This document shows positions 29,554 through 38,677 of a stretch of 64,000 nucleotides of DNA, piece after piece. Position 1 is the first letter of the stretch. Each line of letters opens with the position of its first letter. The notes under the pieces are model-generated. The model saw only the letters and a program-made list of their open reading frames with translations, searched no databases and was not told the DNA's origin. The position numbers and the translations under genes were made by a program. Source of the DNA: MR-S7 sp000400995 (GTDB lineage: Bacteria; Pseudomonadota; Gammaproteobacteria; Burkholderiales; Burkholderiaceae_C); contig NZ_CP152342.1 of NCBI RefSeq assembly GCF_045291395.1, forward strand, positions 1,240,001 to 1,304,000. The letters run 5' to 3'.

Positions 29554-30324
29554 CTAGGGACGGGTGGAATCGGGTGTTGGTGCGGGTGTCGATGGCGGGT
29601 CGGATGCGGGTTGGAGAGAACTCGGGATGGGCCGAGACTCAGGCGGGACGTCGCTGTCCAGCCGGTAGCGGATCTCCACGCGGCGGTTGCGCGCGCGGCC
29701 GGCCGCGTTGTCGTTGGCTTGTGCGTAGCAGCAGGCGCCTTGGGCGTCCACAGTGGTCACCGGCGCGATCCCGGGCGCCAGCGCGAGCAGCTCACGCAGC
29801 ACCGCGTCGGCACGGGCTTTGGCAAGCCGTTCGTTCACCGCGGTCGGGCCAGTGCTATCGGTCCGGCCGCTGACCTTGACCTGCCGGGCCTGCGCTAGTC
29901 GCGGCGCGAGTGCGCGCAAGGCCTGGCGCGCATCCGGGCCCAGCCCTGCGCTGGCAAAGGCGAACTGAATGTCGATCTGCTGGAGCGCGGCCTCTTCCTG
30001 GGGGTGGCCGGCCTGTGCGTGCGCATGGCCACTTGTCTCGCGGTCGTTGGCAGGAGAGCCTTGTAGCGGGGCGGGCGGTGCGAGTGCATGGGCTGGCGGC
30101 GAAGCGAGGATCGGCAGTGTCTTCGGCGTGCGCTGGGGGCAGGCGTCCGTCCTGCATGTTTCGAACGCGGCTTCCCGGCCGTAGCCGACCTGGGCTAGGC
30201 GCTGCGGCACCGGGCTGCTGGGCATGGCTGGCGTAGGGAGGGGTGTGGCCGCGCAGCCTGCGATCAGCAGCGCTGCGCTGGCCAGCACGCCGCGCATGGG
30301 ACGTCGGGTCAGGCGGCATGTCAT
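29554..30324 (-). CDS. OmpA-family lipoprotein
   Basis: 256 residues from the ATG at 30324, overlapping the transglycosylase stop as ATGA. A lipobox (LLIAGCAATP) anchors it. A low-complexity Pro/Ala linker leads to an OmpA-like peptidoglycan-binding domain with the VSGRTDSTGPTAVNERLAKAR signature (read in part) and RARNRRVEIRYRL. It probably ties the conjugation channel to the cell wall. The tail is disordered and Pro/Ser-rich. Confidence 0.88.
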   Translation of the reverse strand: MTCRLTRRPMRGVLASAALLIAGCAATPLPTPAMPSSPVPQRLAQVGYGREAAFETCRTDACPQRTPKTLPILASPPAHALAPPAPLQGSPANDRETSGHAHAQAGHPQEEAALQQIDIQFAFASAGLGPDARQALRALAPRLAQARQVKVSGRTDSTGPTAVNERLAKARADAVLRELLALAPGIAPVTTVDAQGACCYAQANDNAAGRARNRRVEIRYRLDSDVPPESRPIPSSLQPASDPPSTPAPTPDSTRP

Positions 30325-30848
30325 GGTGCGACCTTCACGTTGACCAGAGGTGTCGCGCTTTGGCCGCGCGCCGGCGCCGGCCCTCGCTGGCGATTGCCGG
30401 AGGAAACCGAGGGTAGGTGGCGGTAGACGCGCCAGGCATAGGTGGCGCGGGCCCGCGTGCAGTCCTCGCCCTTGAGCTGGCTGCAGGCGGCGTTGTAAGC
30501 TCCCACCGCGTTCCAGGTCACGCCGTGGCGAGCGAAGTTGTCGGCCAGCAGCCAGGCGCCGACGTGTAGGTTCACGCACGCGTCGTACAGATCGGCTTCG
30601 CGGATACCGAACCGGGCCAGCTTCGGCAGATGCCGGCTGTTGATCTGCATCAGGCCGATGTCGTAGCTGCCGGTGCGTTGCTGGTGTCCCCGGTTCACGG
30701 CACGGGGATTCAGATCCGATTCCGTCCGGGCCACGGCGTAGAGCAGCTCCGGCGCGATGCCATAGCGTTGCGCCGCCGCGTCCCAGCACGGCTCGGCCTG
30801 CAGGACGCCAGGCAGCATTGCGACGATGAAAGCGACGGCCACACGCAT
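30321..30848 (-). CDS. Lytic transglycosylase (SLT type, VirB1-like)
   Basis: 175 residues from the ATG at 30848 (MRVAVAFIVAML), with a signal peptide ending VLQAEP. The SLT fold shows LLYAVARTESDLNPRAV with the catalytic Glu, YDIGLMQINSRHLP, and a NAVGAYNAAC helix. It should cut peptidoglycan locally to let the pilus channel through. An upstream ATG at 30896 would extend it without a signal-peptide benefit. Confidence 0.92.
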   Translation of the reverse strand: MRVAVAFIVAMLPGVLQAEPCWDAAAQRYGIAPELLYAVARTESDLNPRAVNRGHQQRTGSYDIGLMQINSRHLPKLARFGIREADLYDACVNLHVGAWLLADNFARHGVTWNAVGAYNAACSQLKGEDCTRARATYAWRVYRHLPSVSSGNRQRGPAPARGQSATPLVNVKVAP

Positions 30849-30990
30849 CGAAGACCCCCACGGGATTCGGGACGGACCCGCCGGAAGGCGGGGCATGGGG
30901 TGTGGACCAGCGGACTGGCCAGGGTCTTGGCGGGTGAGGCCGGCAGGTGCCGGTCAGGGTCGAAGCGGGTGGCGGCGCATCGCCGCAGCT

Positions 30991-31500
30991 TCAGCGCAGG
31001 CGCTGCAGTGAGACGTGCGAAGCCGTATGGCGCTCCACCATGTTGCATCGGGCCTGGCGCAGCACGGAGGCGCCCGTGCTGTCATCGAACTGGCACAGGG
31101 CCACGCAGGCCGTCGTCAGTTGGTCGAGCCCGAACTTCGGGTTCGGATGCCGGTTCGCTGGCGAGCATTGCAGGTCATGGAGCAGTTCGTATTGGGGGCG
31201 CCAGAGCGATTCACGTCGCCGCGGCGTGGTCGGCGAGCGCATCACGAGGGCCGTGCCCAGGAACTCGAAGATCCGCTCCGCTGCATCGTCCTTGCTGAAC
31301 ACGAGGGCGACGCAGGCGCTCAGCAGATCCGGGAAGCGGAACGTCGGCGCGACGTTGTCCTCGCTGCGCAGCAGCGCGTAGAGCCAGTTGTGCTCTTCGA
31401 TCCAGAGCCGGGTTTCGACAACCTCGCTCGGGTCGGCGGCAACGGCAGCCGGACGGGCCGGGTGACTGGTGCTGGGCGTGGTGGTGTACATGGCGTCCAT
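30991..31500 (-). CDS. Hypothetical ICE protein upstream of the tra operon
   Basis: 169 residues with no recognised family. It is soluble, with LWIEEHNWLYALLRSEDN and two similar halves, each containing an ACVAL motif (FPDLLSACVALVFSKDDAA and LDQLTTACVALCQFDDST), which suggests an internal duplication. It is leftward, 140 bases before the transglycosylase, and could be the first gene of the transfer operon. No export signal is seen, which argues for a cytoplasmic or regulatory role. Confidence 0.65.
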   Translation of the reverse strand: MDAMYTTTPSTSHPARPAAVAADPSEVVETRLWIEEHNWLYALLRSEDNVAPTFRFPDLLSACVALVFSKDDAAERIFEFLGTALVMRSPTTPRRRESLWRPQYELLHDLQCSPANRHPNPKFGLDQLTTACVALCQFDDSTGASVLRQARCNMVERHTASHVSLQRLR

Positions 31501-31680
31501 CCTTGTGCGATCGGTGTGGTGAACACGCTCATGAGCGCATGGACGAAGCGTAGGCGCGGGCCAGGTGGGTGTCGCCTTGGAATGGACGACTTATGGGGGG
31601 TGTTTCGCCATCGGCGGCCAATGAGCAGAAGGCCGGGGGGCTTGGGCAGGGCGTTCAGGGTTGCGGAGAGAGTGATTATG

Positions 31681-31712
31681 GTGCAAAATAAGTGCATATG
31701 AACTGCATAGAG
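31681..31712 (+). promoter_or_regulatory. Three 11-bp direct repeats before the Xre-RES module
   Basis: GTGCAAAATAA, GTGCATATGAA and CTGCATAGAG follow each other with an exact 11-bp period, ending seven bases before the antitoxin ATG. Repeated TGCA half-sites on one helical face fit binding by the antitoxin-toxin complex. The local sequence is A/T-rich and may also hold the -10 element. Confidence 0.45.
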
Positions 31713-31719
31713 TGACGCC

Positions 31720-32091
31720 ATGAGCACCGTCCTGCAACAGCCTTTTGTCGAGCAGTTCCGCGAGCCGGACACGCCCTACCTGTCACCGGCCCGGATCGGG
31801 GAGTTCTTCGGCTTCCAGATCCAGGAACTGGCCGAGCGTGCCCACGTGCACCGCAATACGCCTACCGCCCGACCGCAGGCGCCGCAGTTGCAGAAGTATC
31901 TGCAGGACATGGTGCGGGTGCTGGCGGTGGCCTCCGAGATGACCGGCGACGAGAAGCGCGCTGCCTTCCTGTTGCGCAACGAACCGTTGCGCGCCTTCGG
32001 CTACAAGACGGCTGATGCACTGGTCCAGGAAGGGCGGACCGATGACGTCATCGCCTATCTGGAGTCCATCGCCGGCGGTGCCGCTGGATGA
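31720..32091 (+). CDS. Xre/MbcA/ParS-type antitoxin
   Basis: 123 residues. The layout of these antitoxins is visible: an Xre-like N-terminal helix region (LSPARIGEFFGFQIQELAER AHV, read in part) and a C-terminal DUF2384 toxin-binding part (FLLRNEPLRAFGYKTADALVQ, read in part). Its stop overlaps the RES toxin start as ATGA. It should both neutralise the toxin and repress the pair. Confidence 0.88.
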   Translation: MSTVLQQPFVEQFREPDTPYLSPARIGEFFGFQIQELAERAHVHRNTPTARPQAPQLQKYLQDMVRVLAVASEMTGDEKRAAFLLRNEPLRAFGYKTADALVQEGRTDDVIAYLESIAGGAAG

Positions 32092-32624
32092 TTCTGGACA
32101 CGACCCTGGGCGAAGCCAAGGACGCCGCCTACTACCGCGTGATCGGCCCAGCCTATGCCAGCACGCCGCTGTCCGGCATGGGTGCGGCGCGTCGGGGCGG
32201 CCGGTTCAACCGGCCCGGCCAGGAGGCGCTCTACCTGGCGATGGACGAAGTCACCGCGCTGGCCGAATACAAGCAGGACAACCCCTGGCTGCCGCCGGGC
32301 ACGATCTGCACGTTTCTTGCCCGCGGGTTGCGGGTGGCCGATTTCAGCAGGGGCTTCGACCCGGAACGTTGGCCGCCGCTGTGGGCCGATTTCGCAGTGG
32401 ACTGGCGGGCCGAGTGGTTCGGCAAGGGCAATGAGCCGCCGACTTGGTATATGGCCGACGACGTGGTGGCCGCAGGGTTGGATGGCATCTTGTTCCCGTC
32501 GCAGGCCCATGCTGGGGGCACCAATCTCGTGGTGTACCGAAGTTCGGTCAGGCCCGCCTCCCAGCTGCGTGTTTATGACCCGAACGGTGTGCTGCTAAGA
32601 ATCGCCTCGCCCGGAAGCAGGTGA
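32088..32624 (+). CDS. RES-domain toxin
   Basis: 178 residues with the RES fold: YYRVIGPAYASTPLSGMGAAR then RGGRFNRPGQEALYLAMD, carrying the conserved R...G.RFN..G..LY pattern, and a Glu in EVTALAEYKQ. RES toxins of this class degrade or modify NAD+. The module lies between the transfer operon and the traD-traI block and is a plausible ICE stabiliser. Confidence 0.9.
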   Translation: MILDTTLGEAKDAAYYRVIGPAYASTPLSGMGAARRGGRFNRPGQEALYLAMDEVTALAEYKQDNPWLPPGTICTFLARGLRVADFSRGFDPERWPPLWADFAVDWRAEWFGKGNEPPTWYMADDVVAAGLDGILFPSQAHAGGTNLVVYRSSVRPASQLRVYDPNGVLLRIASPGSR

Positions 32625-32651
32625 TCCGAGCCAAGGCCGGGCTCGCCACTT

Positions 32652-32960
32652 CTAGGTCGAGGATCCTTGCCTGTCGAAGGTGGCTAGACCCGTCAGGACT
32701 GGAGCTTCCGCATCGAATAGCAACCAGACAATACCGGCCCGCTCGGCAAGCTCGGTAATCACGTCCAATTCGTGCTCAGCCGGAACGCGCTGGCGTGGTG
32801 CACCCACATAGACAAGGCCGCCAAATTCAGTGGGATAGGCATTCACGGACAGCGCGTTACGCCGAAGCAGGGCCCGCGTCGCGGGATGTAGATGCGACGA
32901 TGACAGCGAGACCAAGGGCTCCGCCAGTTGACGAAGACGTTCTGTGAGCACGGTGTCCAT
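32652..32960 (-). CDS. DUF5983-like small protein
   Basis: 102 residues. The run PTEFGGLVYVGAPRQRVPAE and AGIVWLLFDAEAPVL resembles DUF5983 proteins often encoded by ICEs of this type; the function is unknown. The assignment is from memory of the family pattern and should be treated as moderate. It converges with the RES gene. Confidence 0.6.
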   Translation of the reverse strand: MDTVLTERLRQLAEPLVSLSSSHLHPATRALLRRNALSVNAYPTEFGGLVYVGAPRQRVPAEHELDVITELAERAGIVWLLFDAEAPVLTGLATFDRQGSST

Positions 32961-33098
32961 GTATGCGTGGCGAGTCCAGCTTTAACGGGAACAGTCCAGC
33001 CTTTAACGGAAAACGACACACAGTTTGGAGGGCGGTTTCATAGGGCGTGTGGAAGATCATCCGTGGTTTGATTGGCATCATAAACCCACTATGTGGAA

Positions 33099-33344
33099 AT
33101 GCCTATTACCTCACCCCGGTACGCCAATGACCCGGTGCTCGTTGCATTGGGCGAGGCCATCCGCCGCAGCCGACGCGTACGGGGAATTTCTCAAGAGGAA
33201 CTCGCGCATCGCAGTGAGATCGACCGGTCCTACATGAGCAGCATTGAACGCGGCGGCCAGAATCCGGGGATTATTTCCGTGGCGCGGATCGCGCGCGCGT
33301 TGGAAATGTCCGTGGCGGAACTGATGACCGAGGCTCAGTTGTAG
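33099..33344 (+). CDS. Xre-family helix-turn-helix regulator
   Basis: 81 residues from the ATG at 33099; a GTG two codons earlier is possible. It is a single HTH_3 domain: LGEAIRRSRRVRGISQEELA, HRSEIDRSYMSSIERGGQNP, SVARIARALEMSVAELM. No partner domain is present. Isolated between DUF5983-like and DUF4400 genes, it could control local ICE genes. Confidence 0.85.
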   Translation: MPITSPRYANDPVLVALGEAIRRSRRVRGISQEELAHRSEIDRSYMSSIERGGQNPGIISVARIARALEMSVAELMTEAQL

Positions 33345-33369
33345 CGCCTGCCTGCACCCATTCTTTTCC

Positions 33370-33993
33370 CTATGCATGGCGATGAAAGTTCGCCACGGCC
33401 CGACCAAGCAGCAGCGCCACCGTGATCGGAGCGGCTGCCATGGTGGCGGGGTGCAGCTCCACGGGAACGACACAGGCGATGACCGTCGCGCAGACCGAGA
33501 TGATCAGCAGGGAGCACCACACGGCGAACATCTCGGGATCGTGCTGCAGAAACTCCTTGGCCCGGATGACACGCACCAGGCCCCCGTCGATACCGGCGAC
33601 GAGCGCCAGGGGCAGTAGCCAGGGCAGCCACTGAAGCAGGGCGGAGAGTCGATAGCTCGCGAGCATCAGCAGCGCGTCCACGGATCGGAAGTAGGCATTG
33701 TTGAACAAGCGCTGATTGACCGAAGCCATCTCGCTGGACACGGCGCCATTGAGCCCGGCGGAACGGGGCATGTCGCGCGCCGTCGGGATCGGGCTGGCCG
33801 ACGCCGCGCCTGATTGCATCTGCATGGCGCGGTCCAGCATCCGGTAGGCGGGCTCGGCTCCCCAGAAGGCGACGGCCGCCTCATGCTCGCTGCGCAGTTG
33901 ATCGAGGAATCGCTCGGGCGGATGGGCCGAAGGGACGTAGAGCACGAGCACGAGCAGCGCGACGAGCGAGACGATGGAGACGCCGCGGATCAT
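33370..33993 (-). CDS. DUF4400 membrane protein
   Basis: 207 residues from the ATG at 33993, which overlaps the traD stop as ATGA. Four hydrophobic stretches are seen: near the N-terminus (SIVSLVALLVLVLYV), two in the middle and one near the end (ATMAAAPITVALLLG). DUF4400 proteins are conserved next to traD in SXT-like ICEs, with a supposed but unproven role beside the coupling protein. Confidence 0.85.
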   Translation of the reverse strand: MIRGVSIVSLVALLVLVLYVPSAHPPERFLDQLRSEHEAAVAFWGAEPAYRMLDRAMQMQSGAASASPIPTARDMPRSAGLNGAVSSEMASVNQRLFNNAYFRSVDALLMLASYRLSALLQWLPWLLPLALVAGIDGGLVRVIRAKEFLQHDPEMFAVWCSLLIISVCATVIACVVPVELHPATMAAAPITVALLLGRAVANFHRHA

Positions 33994-35897
33994 GACCGGG
34001 CGCCCCAACTGCCCGAGGCAGGCCCGCGATCGGGGTCGATGATCGGAAAGCGTCCCTTGATGATGCGCCCGCCCGAGACCGATGCGAAGAATTGCAGGTT
34101 CGGCAGCTTGCCGAGGATGTCGGCGGGGACCAGTTCCTCGAAACTCTCGGTGAGCTGGGTCGAATAGCTCGACGAGAAGTCTCCGAGGTGGGCGTCGGCG
34201 CCGTGGCTCAGACCCACGCGCACCGTGTGGATGGCGGTCTTGCCGAAGGTTTCGACCACGAAGTCCTGGGTCGGGCGGTCCTTGGTGCGCAACGCGATCA
34301 GGTTGTTCAGGTTGCCCAGCGCCATGCGTGCGGCATCCTCGCTACCCAGGCGCCGGGCGAGGTCGGCCAGGGTCTGCATCGCGCAGGTGGCAAAGATGCC
34401 GCCCTCGGCGCCCTTGTTGAGGATCTCGATCAACGGTTGGTTGATCACGTTCGAGACTTCATCGACGAACAGCGAGATGCGCCGGTACTGCCCCAGGTTA
34501 TATCTCATCCCCGCGCGCGCGGCCTGGTCGGCCAGTGCCAGCGCACCAATGGCGCTGGCCACCGACGGGTCGGGCAGCGAGTCCAGGCACATGTAGAGAA
34601 CATGTCCGCCTCGCTCGACCTTCTCGAAGTTCATGATGGGGCGCTGGTCGCTGGCATCGAAGGGGTCCGGCGAGAGGCTGCGCCCCAGATCACCCGACGT
34701 CAGCATGGACAGGATGGGCAGGAGGTTCGCGGTGATCTTCTGGTAGTGTTCCCGGTTATGCCTGTAGGTACGCACCTGGGCGTCGATTACCTTGTTGCGC
34801 TGGTTCTGCGCGACGTGGTGCTCGTAGTAGGCGACGAAGGCCATCAGATCGGCGCTGGCAGCCTCCGAGGGACGCCGCATGTTGCCCTTGTGCGCGTCGT
34901 GCAGCAGCTTACGCATGTCGGGTAGGTCGCGCCAGCCGTTGCCGAGCAGGTTCTCATAGAAGCGGCGCAGCGATGCTTCCAGCACGGGCTCGATACCGCC
35001 TTCGATGTAGGCAGTCAGCTTGCGCAGGTTCGGCCGCTCCTCGAGTTCCACCAGGCCCTGCACCACGACGTTCACGGCGTCCCACCCGAATGCGCTGAAG
35101 GCCCCGGCAGTATCGGGCGGCATGATCGCCTGGATGCGCGAGGCGATCTCGGTGGGTTTCTGCCAGTTGAAAGTGAAGTCCAGCCGCACGCCGCGCTCAG
35201 GGAAGGCCGGGTGGAACTCCATGAAGGTATCCGCCTCCCGGTAGTCAGCGCAGGCACGCTCCACGATCCGTTTGAGCCGCCGGCTGTTCTTCGGGTCGAT
35301 GACGATGACCACGTCGCCGCGGCGAACGGCCTGCGTGATGAGGTTGGCCAGCGCGACACCTTTGCCTGACTGGGTGGTTCCAACCAAGAGCGTCCCGCCT
35401 TCAAAATTCTGCAGCGGGCGGCGCAGCAGGTGCTCGAAGGGCTCGACGCCATGGATATAGGGGAGGCCGATCTCGGCGTCGGGCTGGGCGTCGTGGCCCT
35501 GGCCCAGCGCGCGCTGCAGCCAGGGCGGTACGGCGAACTCCCGATAGTCCACTTTCGAAAGCTCGTAGAGTCGCTGCGCGTGCACCGGCTGCCACTCGAA
35601 GCCGAAGCCCAGGAACACTTCGGATGGATTGCTGCTCAGGCGAGCGAGGTCCTCGGGACTGATGACCTGGATGCGACGCCCGCCCAGCGAGCTGCGCAGA
35701 CGCAGTACGCGCACGGCCTGGCCGATCCGGTGCAGCGCCATGGTCGAGCAGCCGGTCGCGAGCGCAAGCGCCGGCAGCGGCGGGATGATCCCAGCGGCGG
35801 CAACGCCGGCGAAGTAAGCGGCTGTCGACAGCCACGCCAAGCCCGCATGGGCCTCGAAGGCAGGCCGCCAGGGCATCTCGTAGCGCCGCACCAGCAT
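33990..35897 (-). CDS. traD: Conjugative coupling factor TraD (SXT/TOL type)
   Basis: 635 residues, a VirD4/TraG-type ATPase. Two N-terminal membrane helices (AYFAGVAAAGIIPPLPALAL) are followed by Walker A GTTQSGKGVALANL near residue 172, DPKNSRRLKR, and Walker B ISLFVDEVSNV near 477. It links the relaxosome (TraI) to the mating channel. The order TraI-TraD-DUF4400 is normal for SXT-like ICEs. Confidence 0.95.
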   Translation of the reverse strand: MLVRRYEMPWRPAFEAHAGLAWLSTAAYFAGVAAAGIIPPLPALALATGCSTMALHRIGQAVRVLRLRSSLGGRRIQVISPEDLARLSSNPSEVFLGFGFEWQPVHAQRLYELSKVDYREFAVPPWLQRALGQGHDAQPDAEIGLPYIHGVEPFEHLLRRPLQNFEGGTLLVGTTQSGKGVALANLITQAVRRGDVVIVIDPKNSRRLKRIVERACADYREADTFMEFHPAFPERGVRLDFTFNWQKPTEIASRIQAIMPPDTAGAFSAFGWDAVNVVVQGLVELEERPNLRKLTAYIEGGIEPVLEASLRRFYENLLGNGWRDLPDMRKLLHDAHKGNMRRPSEAASADLMAFVAYYEHHVAQNQRNKVIDAQVRTYRHNREHYQKITANLLPILSMLTSGDLGRSLSPDPFDASDQRPIMNFEKVERGGHVLYMCLDSLPDPSVASAIGALALADQAARAGMRYNLGQYRRISLFVDEVSNVINQPLIEILNKGAEGGIFATCAMQTLADLARRLGSEDAARMALGNLNNLIALRTKDRPTQDFVVETFGKTAIHTVRVGLSHGADAHLGDFSSSYSTQLTESFEELVPADILGKLPNLQFFASVSGGRIIKGRFPIIDPDRGPASGSWGARS

Positions 35898-35898
35898 G

Positions 35899-37656
35899 TC
35901 AGTGCCCTCGGCGCTGCGCGGTAGCCGGCACGTGGGTTGTGAGGCCGGCCGGTGCGAAAAGCGACTGGTCCAGCCCCTCCACGTGCGCTGGCGCGAGGAT
36001 CAGACCGATCACGGATTCATCCCGGATCTGGCGCGATACCGTGGGTGGACCGCCGGCGGCAGCGCGCTGCAGCATCTTGGTGTCCTCCAGCGCCCGAATG
36101 GCGATGCCAGGCTGGACGCCACGGCGCTCAAACTCCGCCAGTGGTACGAAGACACCTTCCGCCACAGTACAGACGTCTGATGCACTCGCTGCATCGTTGA
36201 GTGTTGCGACCGCTTCCGCGAGCGCGTGCCGAACGGACGGGTTCAGGCGCATCGGCGCCTTCAGGCTGATGGCCGCTACAGGCGGGCCCGGTGGTTCGAC
36301 GGGGGCGGTGGGTTCAAGGGGGCTAGGGATTGCCGCGCCTGCCGTTCCGTCGAGTAGGGACAGCTGTTGTGCCGGGGCGATGGCATGGGTTGTTGTCAGC
36401 GGCGGCTCCGTCGATGCTGCTGCAGGCGTGGGCGTGGGCGTGGGCGTGGGCGTAGTCTGCGGCCCGGGGGGACGCGGGGGTGGGAGGAACGGTGGAGGGG
36501 AGATCAGTCGGGGGAGCGATCAGCTTGCCCTGAAGCGCGGCTGGCATCGGGTCGAGGCCGGTCAGGATGATCGCGGGCGTGGACAGCTTCACCGCTTCAA
36601 GCGGCGTCTTGGCTCCGGGGGAAGGATCGGCCAGGTCTGCCGCGTGGCATCCGGTGCGACGAAGACCGCGGCTTCGAGCAGCAGGTCGAGCAGCGTGTGC
36701 GGGGACTTCGGGATACCGGCGAGCTGGTCGCTCTCCAACAGCGACAGCACATCCTCGGCGGCACCGGGCCAGACGAGAAACAATCCCTCGGGGCCGAACC
36801 AGACTCGGCTTTTCTCGCGGTTGGGTGTCCAGGCGGAGTGGCCAGCGGCCAGCCGGCGCAGGGCGTCCACCAGGTAGCGCTCTAGGTGCGAGCCGTACTG
36901 CGGTGTGCCGTAACGATCCGCGCTGGCCAGCAGGTTGCGGTCGATAACGAGCGCCATCGACCGCCGGACGAGTTCGTCAAGCACGTTGTGCTCGCGGTAT
37001 TGCGGCACCCCTCCGATACTGGCCATGAGCTGCGGCAGGATGATCGCGTTGCCCTCGCCGAGCGACTGCAGCACTTCGGCCGGAATCACATGGGGCAGGG
37101 CGAACAGGCCAAGCCCGCGCGACTCCTGCGCGTTGGGACGCCAACGCACGAAGTAGCGGTCGGCGCGCTGCTGCGCGAGCCAGTCGGTCAGGCCACCCAG
37201 GAAGGCGGGCCATTCCTCGCCATCCGCCGTGGTGACGATCAAATGACTGAGCACGCGGTGTAGTTCGCAGCACAGGCCGCCGATGTAGGTGGCGATGCGC
37301 CAGCGCGGCTCGAGCGCCCGGCGCTCCGTGATGGTGGCGCGGCCCGAGAAGATGTGGGCGTCCGTGCCCTGAAGGCTGAAGAAGGCGGTCTCCAGGCCGA
37401 GCTGGAGCAGCCCGCCCGGGGTGTGGAAGTAGTTGTTGGCGGTAGCGGGGAGCAGATGCACGAAGCCGGCGTAGCCGCGCACCAGCGGCATCAGTTCGCG
37501 CTCGAAGGTCGGGCGGTCGGCACCAAAGCACAGCTTGGTCCGGTTGAGCAAATGCTCATGGCTTGCCAGGATGGCCGGCAGCGGCAGCGCCTCGAACCCC
37601 GGGTCCGAGGACGCATAGCGCCCGGCGCCGGTGCCTGAGAGCGAATCGGCGGCCAT
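35899..37656 (-). pseudogene. traI: Relaxase TraI (MobH family), interrupted by two compensating frameshifts
   Basis: Residues 1-355 from the ATG at 37656 (GGGAGA upstream) form a TraI_2/MobH relaxase domain with HEHLLNRTKLCF, AGFVHLLPATANNYFH and a CCELHRVLSHLIV His-rich segment. The frame stops at 36589, right after RRRLKR. One base shifted, the expected continuation KLSTPAIILTGLDPMPAAL appears (36592 leftward). Near 36470-36490 a second shift in a C/G-rich run returns to the first frame, with a Pro-Thr linker and a C-terminal domain ending at 35899. If both indels are sequencing errors the protein has about 585 residues; otherwise mobilisation is impaired. Confidence 0.8.
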
Positions 37657-38372
37657 TGCAAGGTCTCCCTGCCCGGTAGGGCGTCTGGAGCCTTCATTGT
37701 TCGGTCGTACTCAGGTTTTCGCCGCTGGAAATTCGAACGATGTCGGGGGATTTCGGCATCGGCGCCAGGCGGTGCTTCGATGAACTGCATCCATACCAGA
37801 GCATCCTGGGGGTAGGCGGGCGGTGTACCGGGGAACGATGTCGCGAGATGGGGGTGGCGTCCATGCCGGTCGACGAGGCGGCAGAAGGGGCAACTGCGGT
37901 CCATTGCGACTTCGGCACCGATTGCATCGAGGTACTCGCTGCCGCACCGGGGGCACCTCAACACGTGGAAGCTTGCGGACTTCGCAATCCATCTTCCGTC
38001 CGTGTTCGCCGCCAGATCGAAGGCTCGGTCAAAACTGATGCGATAAGGAGGTCGGTAAACCGATTGATAGTAGCGATAGGCTGCAATCAGGGCCTCAGGT
38101 GCCGCGAACCCCATGAGGCGCAAACGATGGAAATTGGCTGCGACGAGTGAAGCTTCGGTCTGGTCGAAAAGATTGGCTCTGTGATACCACTCGCGCGTAT
38201 CGGGGGCGCGTCCCCTCGGCGGTTCTTTGTCCGTGAACAGCAGATGCAGCAATTCACGCGGGCGCAAGCCGGTGAGATGGTGGATCGTGCGAATGCGGGC
38301 TCCCAGCGTGGCGCAGATGTGAGCCAGTTCCAGCGCCCGCACGCGATGGTCAATGCGGGATGGCATTGGCAT
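37491..38372 (-). CDS. FlhC-like transcriptional activator (SetC/AcaC-like)
   Basis: About the first 190 of 293 residues match FlhC: RALELAHICATLGARIRTIH, a helical core with PEALIAAYRYYQSVY, and the zinc-binding CPRCGSEYL ... CPFC pairs. In SXT and IncA/C elements FlhC/FlhD homologues are the master activators of transfer genes. The frame continues about 100 codons further than FlhC and runs 166 bases into traI, which is unusual; the real end may be earlier if a frameshift near 37.7 kb removed the stop. It begins two bases after the FlhD-like gene. Confidence 0.8.
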   Translation of the reverse strand: MPMPSRIDHRVRALELAHICATLGARIRTIHHLTGLRPRELLHLLFTDKEPPRGRAPDTREWYHRANLFDQTEASLVAANFHRLRLMGFAAPEALIAAYRYYQSVYRPPYRISFDRAFDLAANTDGRWIAKSASFHVLRCPRCGSEYLDAIGAEVAMDRSCPFCRLVDRHGRHPHLATSFPGTPPAYPQDALVWMQFIEAPPGADAEIPRHRSNFQRRKPEYDRTMKAPDALPGRETLQWPPIRSQAPAPGAMRPRTRGSRRCRCRPSWQAMSICSTGPSCALVPTARPSSAN

Positions 38373-38374
38373 GG

Positions 38375-38677
38375 CTACGGCCGCCCTGTGGTTGGAAGGC
38401 TCGGCGAGTGTGCCGCTGCCAGGGTGCCGACCAGCGCGGGAGGCGCGTCGAGCAACTGCACCAGGTCGCTGCGTGGGATGAACAGGGATGTCTGCCCGAC
38501 CGCGTGGACCAGGGTCCACAGTCCCTCGGGTGTGATGGTGAGCAGTCGCTCGGCCTGCTCGGCATTCAGGGAGAACTTGCGGCAGGTTTCAACCTTGTCG
38601 CGCTCTGCGCCCAGGCGGATCGCGTAGAGCATTCGCAGGTTCGTGGCTTGCACATCGGATAGCAGCAGGTGGCACAT
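38375..38677 (-). CDS. FlhD-like activator subunit (SetD/AcaD-like)
   Basis: 100 residues. The pattern LRMLYAIRLGAERDKVETC, then LNAEQAERLLTITPEGLWTL, resembles FlhD, and the adjoining FlhC-like gene supports the reading. Similarity of the protein by eye is weaker than for FlhC. Together they should form a heteromeric activator of the ICE transfer operons. It is transcribed away from the S24-type repressor across a 250-base regulatory region. Confidence 0.65.
   Translation of the reverse strand: MCHLLLSDVQATNLRMLYAIRLGAERDKVETCRKFSLNAEQAERLLTITPEGLWTLVHAVGQTSLFIPRSDLVQLLDAPPALVGTLAAAHSPSLPTTGRP

Noticed and set aside
36414..36455. Hexanucleotide GGGCGT run as a microsatellite or telomere-like repeat
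   Set aside because: It encodes the Pro-Thr linker of TraI in the correct frame and is simply low-complexity coding DNA.
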